Shown here: positions 25,655 through 39,220 of the stretch, one piece after another
How the letters are laid out: each line of letters starts with the position of its first letter
Position numbering within the stretch: the stretch's first letter is position 1
DNA from: Allium sativum
Lineage: Eukaryota; Streptophyta; Magnoliopsida; Asparagales; Amaryllidaceae
Assembly (NCBI GenBank): GCA_030737875.1
Contig: CM060912.1
Coordinates: 208,891,231-208,955,230, forward strand
Length of the DNA: 64,000 nt
Direction of reading: 5' to 3'
Program-made: the position numbers and the translations under genes
Notes under the pieces: model-generated
What the model saw: only the letters and a program-made list of their open reading frames with translations
Database searches by the model: none
Told to the model about the DNA's origin: nothing

Positions 25655-28600
25655 TGTAACACCCCACGTCCGCTAAGGTCACTCATACCAGGGGAATGCC
25701 TTAGTTTCGGTGAAGTATTTTAAGTGAATATAGAACAGTAAAATTACAACAAGACAGATATAAGTAATACTTGAAAATTTAAAACATCATTTCATTGCAG
25801 CGGAAAGTAATACATGTTTGGTTACATCACAAAACCATAAACCAAAGTCAAGTACATAATATCCATCTTGATAAAATAGAAGTACATAATCCCACTACAT
25901 AACTAATAGCCATAAAAGGAAAGATAAGCTCGGCTTCACTTCAGAGGTCCAAGCTTCATAGGATAGATACAGCAATCAGATCAAAGCCCACTAGCACCAG
26001 GCCCGCTCTAATAACCTGGGGTTGGGGGAAAAAGATAAAAACAACGGGGTCAGACATAAGTCTGAGTGAGTCCTATAACCCTAATAATACAATCATTAAA
26101 ATAACCAGAGAAGACATAAGTTGATATACGGTAACGACTGGGGATGAATGGCTACACTAAGCAGCTTGGTAAACTTAGGATAAACTAAGATAACCGTAAA
26201 GACGCATTTACCCACCCAAGGATAATTACTAAATTACACCGCCCCAGACCTACCCAAAGATAATTCCTACACTGCACCACGCCAGTTTTACCTACCTAAG
26301 ATTAATTCCTACTTAAAGGTTGATCCCACGATATGTACTTAGTAATTTTTACCCAGTAGTTTCTAGTACCCCTACATAGGTGCCGTCTGCCCCTATCATT
26401 ACTAGGTGTACCCACTACTCCCAAGCGATCGGCTCCCTAACGTAGATACCCGTGCTGGTCCCACAATGGGGTGTATCATTTCCCCAAAGTGGCAACCTGA
26501 TAATATCAATGGTGCACGGCTTTATATCTACACGATGTAACAACGATTTACTAACCAGCCCGGATCCACACACGCATATGAAACCCGTTGGTCCTACGTT
26601 GCCACCGCTAACCCGTTTTTGGCCTCTTATAGTCAAGCCCAATATGCGTGTCCCGTCACTCGACTTGGGTCGAGCCCACAAAGATACGTTTGGGATATTG
26701 GTTGAGATGGGCCCCCCACAAGCTACCACTTAAGCTTGTTATTTTGTCTAGTGTATCCCACTTAACCGCTTTAACCATGTTCACTTACATGTTATAAATA
26801 CTTTGGTTAAGTCATTAATCATATTTTAATTACCACTCAAGGCACCCACTAGATTTCCACATGACACCCAAGTCCTTTACTTAATTCCCACATGCCACCC
26901 GAGGCACTTACTTAACCCCTTAATCATGTTTAATTACATGTTCCACTTTGGTTAAGTATTCTAATCGTGTTTTCTATTGCCACCCAAGGCAACCCACTAG
27001 TTTCCTCATGCCACCCCAGGCACCCACTTAACCTCTCATGTCCCTCTACATGCTAATGTGGTTAAGTGTTTCTTAATTAATTAATTAAGATCGTAACCTT
27101 TGTAAAGACCTCTCACATTAGACTGTCTTTTATGACCGCTGGTTAAGCCGGTTGGGTCCGGGCAGCCTTATGTCATAACCGAGTCTAACCTCGTGTCTTT
27201 ACATTAATCACGTATTTAGTTTGTGCCTAAGACCTCTCACATTGGGCTAACATTTGTAGCAACTGGTTAAGCCGGTCGGGTCCGGGCAGTTTTACACTAC
27301 AAATGAGTCCAACCTCGTGTCTTAGTCGATTAATTACACCTAATTAATCACCCCCATATTAATTATCCCTAATTAATATCAAGCTTTTCATAACATGGGT
27401 AGACCTAACTCAATAGGTAAATTCCCATGGGGTAGACCTAACTCAATAGGTAAATTCCCAACACATAGTATGGGTACACCTAACTTAATAGGCAAATTCC
27501 CATACTATGTTCCTTTATTTTATGTTATGCATAATTATATTAATTTCACACACAATCTTATTAACTTATGCATTTAATTATCCCATCGTTCCCACGTAAT
27601 TTCGTTCTCATGTCATAACACATATAAAAGGTGTCAACTTGCATATGCATGAACATGTTTCAAAGGTGCCATTTTGCATATTAACAAACACATAACTTGC
27701 ATATGAACTTGCATAATATGTCACATAACTTGCATATAATCTTGTATAACATGTCACATAACTTGCATATAATATGTCACATAACTTACATATTCACTTG
27801 CATAATATACTTGCATATTAACCCATAGACTTGCATAATATGTCATCATGAACTTGCATATTAACAAACATGTAACTTGCATATTAACAAACATGTAACT
27901 TGCATATTAACAAACATGTAACTTGCATAGCATATCTTGCATATTAACATACATGTAACTTGCATATTAACAAACATGTAACTTGCATAGCATATCTTGC
28001 ATATTAACATACATGTAACTTGCACAGCATATCTTGCATATTAACATACATGTAACTTGCATAGCATATCACCATGAACTTGCATAACATGCATATGATT
28101 ACATAGCCCACAACTTGCATATTTAGCATCATGCAAACATAACATACATCATATTAAACTTGCATAAACTTACATACTCAACATGCATAAACATAAGATT
28201 AATGCTAACATCATATCATATGATTCAAGACTCATTAATCCACATACAAAACCATAAATCTCATCATATCTCATCTACTTAGTTTAACAAAAGATCATCA
28301 AAGTGATAGAAACTCACTACTAGCAATTTTGCACTCCAAATGAAGAAGATTAAGATGCTTAGAAGGGATTAGAGGTTGATTAGAGAGTGATTAGCTTGCA
28401 ACCCTCTTCATAAATTAGTGGAGGCCATGAGAGCTAGCATTTTGCCATAGTTTAGTTGTATGATAGATTAATGATGATTTAGGGCTAGGTTAGGGTCTTA
28501 TTTATAGGATTAGGTAGTGTTTTAGGCCCTTAGATTAACCCTAGAAGCCATCAGGTCCGTCCAGCACATCAAAAATCGTCACAAGCCACCAAAACACAGC

Positions 28601-28917
28601 CCAACAGCCAAAACAGTGCACCCAGTCCAAACTGGCTCGACACGGGCGCACTTCCCAAGTGCGCCAGTGTATTTTTGTGCTGGCGCACTTCACAGGTGCG
28701 CCAGTGCATTTCTGGCCTGTTTCCGGGTTTTCTGCCTAACTTCGTTCGTCCATATCTCCTTCATACGGACTCCGATTTTCGAAAACTCGGACTCTATTTC
28801 GCGTATTTTTCCGAGACGAACGCAATGGCGCAACCCGTTTTCCATAATTAAGATTTTAAAATTTAATTCTGCCTTGATTTATGTTATAACAAGTTATTCA
28901 AAATACGGGTTGTTACA
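25655..28917 (-). repeat. Element B 5' LTR
   Basis: It is base-for-base collinear with the 3' LTR at an offset of 8057, then 8098 after the extra 41 bases at 26554-26594. Substitutions seen by eye are near 26405, 28025, 28708 and 28849. No other indel is needed to make the ends coincide. Confidence 0.95.
28498..28508 (-). promoter_or_regulatory. TATA box of element B 5' LTR
   Basis: The minus strand reads CCTATAAATAA about 410 bases into the LTR, downstream of the TGCGCC inverted-motif cluster (28637-28713) and followed by CCCTAACC-containing leader sequence. The role is inferred from position. Confidence 0.6.
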
Positions 28918-31194
28918 CATTAGGGACTCAATACCTGGGGCGCCTCATTCCATTATCCACATAAGTAAAAATGTCTGGGATCCATACCATGACACCAATT
29001 CTAGCTAGAAAGAAATGCATGTACTCCCTGGGGTCCTTCTCCCGTTTCTAGTTCATACCGGGGTGTGAGGCTCACGAAGTAACGCTATACACAAAGCTAT
29101 GCTAATCAAAGCTGTGCTTTGATCTTCATCCACAAGACTCTGCTTTTCAACAAAAGCCTTGATCATTTGCATCTTAGCATGCCACATTGTCAATCCGTAC
29201 CATACCATTGATTCAGTGAATATATAACCTCTAAGCTCGTACGTCTCAGAGAAGGGTGTTAAGTAAGAGAATAAATTCTCTGCCACCAAACAGATATATA
29301 CTTAGCAGAGATCAACGAATACAACATGAAGGAATACAACGTCAGACATACCATCCATTTACAAGTCTGTTCTGGGTCTGAACGAAACCGGAGGCACCTT
29401 ATTCCTCGTCCCATATGTCTAATACAGGAGAGAGGTCCTCGCATATCCGTTGATCTCCAAGTACGTTTGGACGATCACCACTTATTACCTTGTCTTGGGT
29501 GTACGGCCCAATCATGACATCAATAATCATCCAAACGATGTGAAGAACTCTAGTCTTCAACCACCATCTTCATCTTCGACTCTTAATCGTCGTAGTAATT
29601 ATGCAAAATGGGTTAAACACAGTTTTTCTGAATAATTCGCGTATTTTATAATCAAGTGCTATAAAACCACATCATATGCCTCATTCCAATTCAGAATATT
29701 ATTTTAATAAAATATTCACCTTATTAGGGAAAGGTTCCCATTAATTTTATTAAAGATAAATTCTTTTAAATTTATTCTTCAATCTTACTATGGATCTCAT
29801 TTTAAAAGATTTTATTTTATCTTTTCAGACTTCTAATCCATATTAAGGTTTATCAACTAGTCGGGATTAATGAACCTTGCCGAAGAAATCGTTTATTATC
29901 TATTATTCCAAACCCAACCTATTTATCCTATGAAGCAAAACTGGTAGTACTACATATCTAACACCCACTGTTGTATTGGTAAAATTAATTACCATTTCAC
30001 GTTTAAATCTAATTAAAGATTTTACTATCGTCTGGAGTAAAACTGGTGGTACTCCATTCTCGATCACTTCAAGAATTTGATAAATATAATTATCTCCTTC
30101 ACATTTTAATCTAATTAAAGATCCATTAAAACTCTAGTTTAGTTTTTAATGTCAAAAATAATTACTTAATGATTATTCAAATTTAAGAAATTAACCTTAT
30201 CTTTAACTAGGTTAAAGAACAAATGTTATTTAAAAACATTGTTCATGATAAATCCAAAATCATCTAGAATCAAAATGGAATCTACACGGAAATCAAAACA
30301 GTATATAATCGATATAAATTCCCGTGTCGGACTAATTATATAAATGGAATAGCGGCAAAGCCTTTTAAATTCCATGTATAGTAACAGTCTTTATTCACTG
30401 CAGCTCATCTCGATTATTACTGAATCAAATTCCATTCAATTCCAATTTAATATATTAAATTGGAAAACTTTACTTTGGAAAATTTCCATTTAAATCTTAA
30501 TAAAAGATTTATAAATTCTAAATTATATTTTTCACTATTAATCGGGTTAAAGAACGAATGTCGTTAAAAACACAGTTCACAATAAACCCAATTTACATTT
30601 CATTTTATTCCAATTACTAAATATAAACGGAAACTTTAATAATCTTAATTAAAAGATTTATTCTTTTCACACAGGGTTTAAGGATAGTGTTATTGGAGAT
30701 ACCATTCTTGACAAACCCAAAAATCCAATTTATTTAATTGTTTTAAAACATTGAATTATTATTCTAGTTAATAACTAGTTCATTTTTGATAAAAATATAT
30801 TTTTAACTTTACAAAATTGAAATTTTTCATCCAAATTTTTTCATATTATTAGTTATGATTTTACATAATTTTTCCATATTTCTAATAATTTTATTAGGGC
30901 CCGTACAGTCGGATTCTAATAATGGCCACCGAACTGCATCCATAGCGACATTTTTCAAATTTGATTTAGACATAATTCCAAATCCGACCATTAGATTTCA
31001 AACTTCTTATATTCGTTGGAAAGCTCTTTACGATTCGAACCCAACGGTTTTGGTTTTAGGGGAATCCAACGGTCGAATCTCCCGTTACATCAGTTTGAAG
31101 TTAATGGTCAAAATTCGCGAACGGTTGCTGCGCGGCGCGTTCTATTCAGGCGATTAAATATATATAATATATATTATATATATTTCGCCGATTT

Positions 31195-31485
31195 ATCATA
31201 AGGTTCCATATCCATAAGAGAGGCTATGTTTTCATGTTTATTGAACCATTTTACTTTCTATTACTATTTTATATTTTATTTCACTTTTATTGCACCGTTT
31301 TACTTATTATTATTATTATTGTTTAAAAAAAACCTTTATCAGACGATTTTTTATTTGTTTGGTTATTCTAAACCCTTTTTATATATATTATTATCATCAT
31401 TATTAATTTTATATTATTTTAATTTTGGGTTCCATATCTAGCCAATCCTAACTTGTTTGGGATATATGGCTTTGTTGTTGTTGTA
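31195..31485 (+). mobile_element. SINE-like retroposon insertion
   Basis: About 290 bases absent from the matching place in the other C LTR (about 49110). They are flanked by an 18-bp direct repeat, TATATATTTCGCCGATTT (31177-31194) and TATATATTTCGTCGATTT (31486-31503). The 3' end reads CTAACTTGTTTGGGATATAT followed by GGCTTTGTTGTTGTTG, the TTG-repeat tail typical of Au-type plant SINEs. No tRNA-like A or B box was recognised in the AT-rich 5' part, so it may be 5'-rearranged. Confidence 0.7.
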
Positions 31486-32039
31486 TATATATTTCGTCGA
31501 TTTCCAATCAAAACATATTTCATAAATCGTTTATAAATTCGTTTTAAAACGATTCCAACTTGTTTTTCTATTTTAAATCAATATTGAATATTCTATATTT
31601 TTATAATATTAATACGATAATATTTTCAAAACATTAGATTTTGAAATCAATTCTTTATTATAAAATACCCTTTTGTTATAAAACATTCTTTATTATAAAA
31701 TAAACATGTTAAGTGTAACATTTCTAATGACAAATCCTATTTTTACAAGTAATTCTTTTTATTTAAATAAACATGTTAAAAATGATGCTTTTAACTAACA
31801 AATATATTTTAACATGTAATCCTTTTTCTTCTACTAGCATGTAAAATGTCCTTTTAAATGGAAAAACATATTTAACATGAATTTCTATCTATTCCCCTTA
31901 ACATATAAAATGTACTCTTAAAATGGAAAATCGTGTTTAACTTGAATTTCTATTTATTCTATTTAACATATAAAATGTCCTTTTAAAATGGAAAATCGGG
32001 TTTAACATAAATTTCTATTTATTCTATTTAACATATAAA

Positions 32040-32335
32040 ATGTCCTTTCAAAATGTTTTTTTACATTAAAATGTTCTTTACATTAAAATGGATCTTTTAC
32101 ATATAAATGTTTCTTTTTGTTAAAATGATTCTTTTACATAAAAATGTTTCTTTCCATTAAAATGATTCTTTTACATAAAAATGTTTCTTTTCATTAAAAT
32201 GATTCTTTTACATAAAAATGTTTCTTTTCCTTAAAATGATTCTTTTACATAAAAATGTTTTTTCCCCTTAAAATGATTCTTTTACATAAAAATGTTTCTT
32301 TTCATTAAGATGATTCTTTTACATAAAAATGCTCT
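32040..32335. repeat. 37-bp tandem repeats in C LTR
   Basis: Units of AATGATTCTTTTACATAAAA followed by ATGTTTCTTTTCATTAA repeat every 37 bases, about seven times. The other C LTR has a shorter version at about 49690-49910. AT-rich and non-coding. Confidence 0.85.
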
Positions 32336-33477
32336 AAATCGGAATATGACTCAATCAATTACCATATAATTTCAGTTATATGGATTTCATACATCACATG
32401 TATACAACAACAATGATAAATAATCATTAAACAGTCCATTCACATCTAAAGTGAAATTTACAACTGCGTGAGCATTAAAATAAATAAATAACGCTCATCA
32501 CAAACTGTCAATCCATCGATTGACCTATAACTATCATACCAATACCCGTGTGGGGTTTTTAAACAACGACAGTTTATTTAAATAAATCATTGATTAAGAA
32601 ATTTAACCAATTCTCATTTAGTTTGAATTATTTTATATTTAACCAATTTTCACTGTTCAAATCATAAATGAATATTTATAATTTAAATTCCACTATCACA
32701 TTAATATTAACATTATTTTTAATTTGTTAAATATATCAACATCACAAACAACACACAATACAGTCAATATAAATTGTCCATGGTCTGTGGACGAGAAAGG
32801 TGATCTAACAGGTACCATGTATAATTTATATTGATTAAAATCTACATTGGAAATTCTATATATTTTTCAGTTATGAAAATAAATAAATAATTATGCAGAA
32901 TTTATAGTAAGCAGTTCTCACCTTTGATTCCACTCCGTTATTCTTTAACTGTACGGTTTGGATTCTGTTCTGCTTTCAATCAGTTTCATCGCAATCTGTT
33001 TCACGCGGTATACATAGTAAAATTCATATTTTTAAAACAAAGTCTTTTATAATTAAAAATCATATTTTTATTTAAGCTGTATATATAAAACCATATTTTT
33101 ATTTCAAGCATTATAATTTTTTAAAACCCATATTTTTGTTCACGTAATGTATGTATAAAAACCATATTTTTATATTGCTATTTTTATTTTAAAAACAATG
33201 CTAATTATAAATTTAAAAACAGTGCTAATTTTTAATTACGAATCATATTTTTATAGTATAGCTATTTTATATTAAAAATCATGCTTTTATTTTAAAGCTA
33301 TAAATATATAAAAACCATATTTTAAACTAATGTTATATATTTTTTAAAATCAATACTATTATATAATTTAAAAACAATGCAACTTTTATTTTAAAAACAA
33401 CGTTATTCATATTTAAAAAAAAACCCTATTTTTAAAACAATGATATATAATTTAAAAATCACATTTTTAATTCAAAG

Positions 33478-33516
<39 letters not shown>

Positions 33517-33594
33517 CATTTTATTTAAGCTATTTCTTTATTAAAATTTACCTTTTATAACCATGTTATTATATTTTTAAAACAATCTATTTTT

Positions 33595-33790
33595 ATTTTC
33601 AAAAACAATGTATATTTTATTTACAAAAACAATGTTATTCTTTTATTTACAAAAAAACAATGTTATTCTTTTATTTATAAAAACAATGGTATTTTTATTC
33701 ACAAAACAATGGTATTTTTATTTACAAAATAATGGTGTTTTTATTTACAAAACAATGGTGTTTTTATTTACAAAACAATGGTACTTAATT
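33595..33790. repeat. 23-bp tandem repeats in C LTR
   Basis: Units of GTGTTTTTATTTACAAAACA plus ATG repeat with 23-bp spacing, flanked by longer variants. The matching array is at about 51250-51440 in the other C LTR. The small ORFs here (YLQNNGVFIYKT-like) are translations of this repeat and not genes. Confidence 0.85.
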
Positions 33791-34266
33791 AAATTAAATA
33801 ATTAAAATTAAAGAAATAATTAACTTAACAATTAGCCAATCCTTTCTTGCTTCCTCCTCTGGAAACCATCGTTAGTTAAAACCCATAAACCTTGCTACCT
33901 AGGTTTTCTTATTACACACAATCCAAAGCATCCGACTAAGATCGAGTTGTACCACCCTGTCGACCTTGGAAAACTCTACCATTGCCCTGAACATGCCTCA
34001 AATCGTCTTCCTCTTGAGTCCCCAAATAGAGTGCGAAGTCAATGGCTTTGAGCCGTGATTCAACACGAACTGCTGCACCATTTTTGATCTTCTTGGTATC
34101 CATTTGTAGATCTAACTAAGTACTTTAGTATTGCCTTTTGAAACTTCAAAAATTATTGAATGGTTTCGAATTAAAACGGGAAAAAGATCCGTCGTTCTTA
34201 GCCAGTGAACAAGAAGTAGCGGCGCTGAACGTATAAGGTCGGTTAGGGTTAGGCGTATTTCTCCCC

Positions 34267-34276
34267 GTATTTATAC
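34267..34276 (-). promoter_or_regulatory. TATA box in C LTRs
   Basis: The minus strand reads GTATAAATAC about 1.1 kb into the LTR, followed by CGGGGAGAAATACG and a CCTAACCCTAACC leader. The same block is at 51931-51940 in the other LTR, which is the 5' LTR and so would be the working copy. The role is inferred. Confidence 0.6.
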
Positions 34277-34932
34277 AGTATAATTTATATTATTTATTTT
34301 AATTCAAAAATAACTTGTTAAACCAACCGAACTCCAAATCCAACCCAACGACTGTCGTCCTACCTAAATACCCCCATTCCGGACATAATGGAATATGTTT
34401 CGTAAGCCAATTCGATCATTTTGATCAGTTTTTATCAAAATTAAAATATAAATCAATATATATTGAATTTGAACTTACATTTTAATTTACCGGGGCCACA
34501 TACTGACTCTAAAATTTCCAGAAAAATAAATCTATCTATGCTTTGACGATACGGTCCTAACAAAACTAATTTCCTTGAATTTGGAGACCATTTGAAAAAC
34601 GATCATTTTCTGGATGATCCATTTCAAATTTAAATTACCAAACAAATTTAAATTTACTGCGCTCACATATTAATTCCAAAAATTATGAAAATTGGAATCT
34701 AGCAATAATTTGACATTCTGGATCCAACAGAAGTGGTTTCGTCGAAAATAGAGGTCGTTTGCAAAATGTTTATTTATAAAGGCCATATATTATATTAATA
34801 TATATATATATATATATATAAATTCAACAACGACTTTTCTGAATTTTAAATTGGACATAAATTTCATTTCCCGTTATGAAATCTGGATTTTTCATATTCA
34901 TTGGAAAGATGTTTTCAAACAGATACAAATAT

Positions 34933-35113
34933 CTAGAAATAAAGAAACTCGTGGTTGTTTTTTCATCCCTTTTTCATATTTAGTTCTACATCCCTATCTT
35001 GAAATAACAAATTGAGTTTTTATAGTCATTTTGCACACAGCTATTGAAATTGCTGCTCAGGCTACAGTTTCTGAGACTCCGCCCATTTTGTAAAATATTC
35101 GACAGGGTTTAAC
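34933..35113. repeat. Unclassified 180-bp insertion in C LTR
   Basis: Present here but absent from the other C LTR (about 52590) and from the copy at 1-804. It is bordered by imperfect direct repeats, AACAGATACAAATAT (34918-34932) and AACAGATACCCAATAT (35114-35129). It includes a CATCCCTTTTTCATATT tract. Too short and featureless to classify; a small retroposon is possible. Confidence 0.5.
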
Positions 35114-35391
35114 AACAGATACCCAATATTCGCGAGACCCTTTCTTTCTTGTTTCACTGAAATCCGATTTATTTTGAATCCAGTATATTCAATTGAAATT
35201 TGAAATCGAATTTTTAACTACTGCGCCATTTCAGGCTCGCTTTGTAATTTAAATTAATTTATATGTTCTAACTTCGATTTAAATAAAATTTTCGTCGTTA
35301 TTATTTAAAATAAATTATTTTAAATATTAAAATCAATCAAAACTACTAAAATTAAAAATTTAAATTGGTTCTGAAATTTCGGTTTGTTACA

Positions 35392-36109
35392 ATCTTCCCT
35401 ACTTTAAATCTTTTCGTCCTGGAAAGGGAACGTAGCTGAAAGTTGTTTTAAGTAATCAACTCAACTTTCAATTCTAATCAATTTTCAATTCAATCCAATA
35501 TTAAATTCGATTTAACTAAATTTATCATTCCAATATTTTAATTAGTTAAACTAATTGTCAAACACCGCAACAAGCAATCAATTAGGTGATCAAGTTTTTA
35601 GATATATATAACTTTTATATATAGTCAAAAATCATATATTAGTGCAAATCACAACAGTAAACTCTAACTAAGTTTTGGTTCTCACACCAGTCAATTGGAA
35701 ATATATAGATATCCCACTTTCCAAACTCGAACATAAATGCTGATGATGATATATCAATCATTCAAATCATCTCCGGGCGACTAGAGTGTGATTCTATATC
35801 TATCCAATATATTTGAGACTTCGTATATACGTTCATGACGTGTATATGCAAAATCTTCATATACTTGATTGTCCAAATATAAATAAAATATTTAAATGCG
35901 TATTTTAAGATAAAATTTTCAAAACTAAAATAATTTATTTATTTATTTTAAAAAATAACTTTCTTTACACTCGTTCTAGGATACCGCTGACCCTATCTCT
36001 AACGAGTCATTCTCATTGGATATTACTAATCCAATATCTGATGAATTCTTTCGTTCAGTTCTAATGGGTCTTGTTCTCGAGCTCTGTAAACCAAAGCTCT
36101 GATACTGAC
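35392..36109 (-). other. Element C interior: polypurine tract, spacer, primer site
   Basis: Next to the left LTR the minus strand reads AAAGTAGGGAAGAT (35392-35405), the polypurine tract. Next to the right LTR it reads TCAGTATCAGAGCTTTGG (36091-36108), a variant of the Met-tRNA primer site. Between them are 680 AT-rich bases without any coding frame of note. No gag, protease, RT or integrase is present, so this copy could move only with proteins from a relative. Confidence 0.8.
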
Positions 36110-38050
36110 TGAAACGACCCAAACTTCCCCGTAAAGGAAAGTACGGATTAAATTGAGAACAAGGCAAATCAGAACACAAACAGAAGAACAATTTATTGCT
36201 TGTTGCAACAATTACATCAGGGTACAAGAAAATATCAGAGTACGAATAAATATTACACATTGGAAATACAATCTCAGAGATTTAAATTACATTTAAATAG
36301 CAGTAGAAAAATAATACAAAACACAACTGAAAGAAATACATGGATACAGAGGTTTCCGGATATCGCTTCAGCTGTAAACCAGGATCCCGTGAATATAATA
36401 TTTGCAAAACCAAAACTACTAGCTTCCTGTGTTGAAAATAAGGGCATCCAGAGTTTAGGTTAAAACAATAAACTTCAGGTCGGTCATGGGACTGGTGTGA
36501 GAACTAAAACAGTTATTAGCTTGATTTTAAAGTTGGGTAAATCACGGGACCACACCGTATAACACAGAACAGGTTTACTCCACATGAATCTTAGTTTTAA
36601 AATAAAACAACGCAATGCTTTTTGGAAAAATGAAGCTATTATAAGACTCAGGTCCCATCACACAATGCAACGCAAGCCGGAGGATAGAGTTTTCCCTTGT
36701 AATAGCCAAACATGCATGATACGTATAAAGTAAATTTGATATTACAATAAGTGCATAGTGTTAAAACAACTTCAAATATAAATGTATCAATCATAGACGG
36801 CATGTGTACCATATATCATGTCGCCATACTAGTTCTACAATCAAAACCGCATGATGTCATATTGGAAGTCGGATTTCCATCTATGAACAAAGGAAAGGGA
36901 TCGTCCTTACCGAATTCGAGACACTCTAGCCCGTGCCTCAAGATCAGTCGCAACTGCACCTAGGAGCGCCAAGGTCAGTCCACAAATATTTATTGGATTA
37001 GTAATGCCTGAAAAATATGTTTCCCTGCCCTATGGGGCATAAAATGTGAGCCACTATGGACTCAATATATGAGGCGCCTCATTCCATCATCCACATAAGT
37101 AAAAATGTCTGGGCTCCATACCATGACACCACTTCTAGTTAGAAAGAAATGCATGTCCTCCCTGGGGTCTTTCTCCCATTTCTGGTTCATACCGGGGTGT
37201 AAGGCTCGCGAAGTAACGATATACACAAAGCTATGCTAATTAAAGCTATGCTTTGATCATCATCCACAAGACTCCCAACAAAAGCCTTAATCATTTGCAT
37301 CTTAGTATGCCACATTGTCAATCCATACCATACCATTAATTTCATCCAATATATAACCTCTAAGCTCGTACGTCTCAGAGAAGGGTATTAAGCAAGAGAA
37401 TAAATTCTCCGCCACCATACATATATATATTTAGCAGAGATCAACGAATATAGCATAAAAGAATACAACGTCAGACATACCATCCATTTGCAAGTCTGTT
37501 CTGGGTCTGAACGAAACCGGAGGCACCTTATTCCTCGTCCCATATGTCCAATACAGGAGAGAAGCCCTCGCATATCCATCGATCTCCAAGTACGTTTGGA
37601 CAATCACCACTTATTACCTTGTCTTGGGTGTATGACCCAATCAAGACATCAATTATCATCCAAACGATGTGAAGAACTCCGGTTTTCAACCACCGTCTTC
37701 ATCTTCGACTCTTAATCGTCGTAGTAATTATTCAGAATGGGTTAAATCCGGTCTTTTCGAATAATTCGAGTATTTTATAATCAAGTGCTATAAAAACACA
37801 TCATACGCCTCATTCCAATTCAGAATATTCTTTTAATAAAATATTCACATTATTAGGGAAAGGTTCCCATTAATCATATTAAAGATAAATTCTTTTAAAT
37901 TTATTCTTTAATTTTCCTATGTATCTCATTTCAAAAGATTTTATTTTATCTTTTCACACGTCTAAACCATATTATGGTTTATCAACTAGTCGGGATTAAT
38001 GAACCTTACCGAAGCATTCGTTTATTATTTATTATCCCAAACCCAACCTA

Positions 38051-39206
38051 TGAAAGAGGCTATATGATAGTAGGATCGTGTAGAACGGAGAAAAGGATGT
38101 AGTGTATGTATTAGAGTAGAAAGCAGTAAATCACACAGTCGGTTTATACTGCTTCGGACCACTGTCCTACATCTAGTCCCAGACTCACTTCTGGAATTTC
38201 ACTAACACAACAACCTTTACTTCACCTGGAGGAATAGGTTTACAACTACCTGAATAGTCGAATGGGATTTCTTGCCTCAACTGCTGAGGAGGACTTCTAC
38301 AATACAGAAAACTTGTTGACTACTTGTGTTCTTGTTTACACGGATATGTCAAGTTGAAGTACGCCCTTCCTATAACCTTTCCTTGATGATAGTAGTGTAA
38401 TTCGTGAAGGAATATAGAAAGTTAAAAGACTAAAATCTTTAGATTATGAAGATGAAGTGCTTAGATATATTTTTGAAAAGAGAGAAAGAATTGTAGTAAG
38501 ATTCGGTGATTTGATCACATAATCAAGTCTCTATTTATGATATACAAAAGGATATAACTTATCATGTAGAGATTCGATAAAAGGATATGGATTGGAAAGT
38601 TGTGACTCTTCATTTAAAGTTGCATCTTTTCGTATTCAGATGTCTGAATGAAAATTTTAGATGTCTGTTTTGATTTAAAAACAAAACAGCAAGAAAATAA
38701 GCAATATTGAAGTAGATTCAGATGTTTGAATTTTTTAATTCAGATGTCTGAATTAAAATTCAAAAGTCTGAATTAAAAAATTCAGATGTCTGTTTTTGAA
38801 TAAAATTCAAACAGCAAGGAAATAGGTCATTTTAGAGGTTATTCAGATGTCTGAAATTTTTGACTCAGACACCTGAATATTATGAGAAATTTATTCTTTG
38901 CTTTAATAGACAAACGTCTGAATTAAATAATTCAGACATCTGTTTTCTGTAACAGACCTATGCCTTGTGCATGTCATATATAAAATTATATATATATATA
39001 TACGTTAAAGCGTGCATGTGTGTGTTCCATCAAGGAAGATTTTAACAATTAATACTAATACTAACAGATTCTAAACATATTTAATCTTCAATTATAGCTC
39101 TTTAATCTGTTGTTGAGTATCTTCTGCAAAACAAAGTTAGCCGATAATAATATATATGTACATGTATAGTTGTCATAATCAAAACGCCATATAGCGAGAT
39201 CCAACA
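38051..39206 (-). repeat. Element D 3' LTR
   Basis: Paired with 41136-42293. On the minus strand it starts TGTTGGATCTCGC. It holds repeated palindromes of the type TTCAGATGTCTGAA and CAGACATCTG between about 38636 and 38945, 260-570 bases into the LTR, and an ATATATATAT run at 38986-39001. A TATA-like CATAAATAGAG is downstream near 38530. Confidence 0.9.
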
Positions 39207-39220
39207 TTCTCTCCCTTTTT
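39207..39220 (-). other. Polypurine tract of element D
   Basis: The minus strand reads AAAAAGGGAGAGAA immediately before the LTR start TGTTGGATC. Confidence 0.85.

Larger units (their letters stand above)
17598..28917 (-). mobile_element. Element B: young Tekay/Del-like gypsy retrotransposon
   Basis: LTRs at 17598-20819 and 25655-28917 flank a 4.8-kb interior. The target-site duplication CATTA is perfect at 17593-17597 and 28918-28922. By eye the LTRs differ by only four substitutions and one 41-bp indel (26554-26594 present only in the right LTR), so the insertion is very recent. The coding interior is heavily mutated. Gag, the integrase core and the chromodomain-like tail resemble element A's at the protein level, but LTR sequence outside the conserved ends is different. 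Confidence 0.95.
16656..35391 (-). repeat. Element C 3' LTR, split by element B
   Basis: LTR sequence is 16656-17597 and 28923-35391. The halves are collinear with 36110-37050 and 37050 onward in the other LTR, which shows that B interrupts it at CATTA. Compared with the other LTR it carries two extra inserts (31195-31485 and 34933-35113). It holds AT microsatellites (33480-33512 and 34798-34820) and two tandem arrays described separately. ORFs in it have no recognisable family content. Confidence 0.88.

Noticed and set aside
33608..33805. ORF with repeated FTKQWYFYLQ-like words
   Set aside because: Translation of the 23-bp tandem array in the C LTR.
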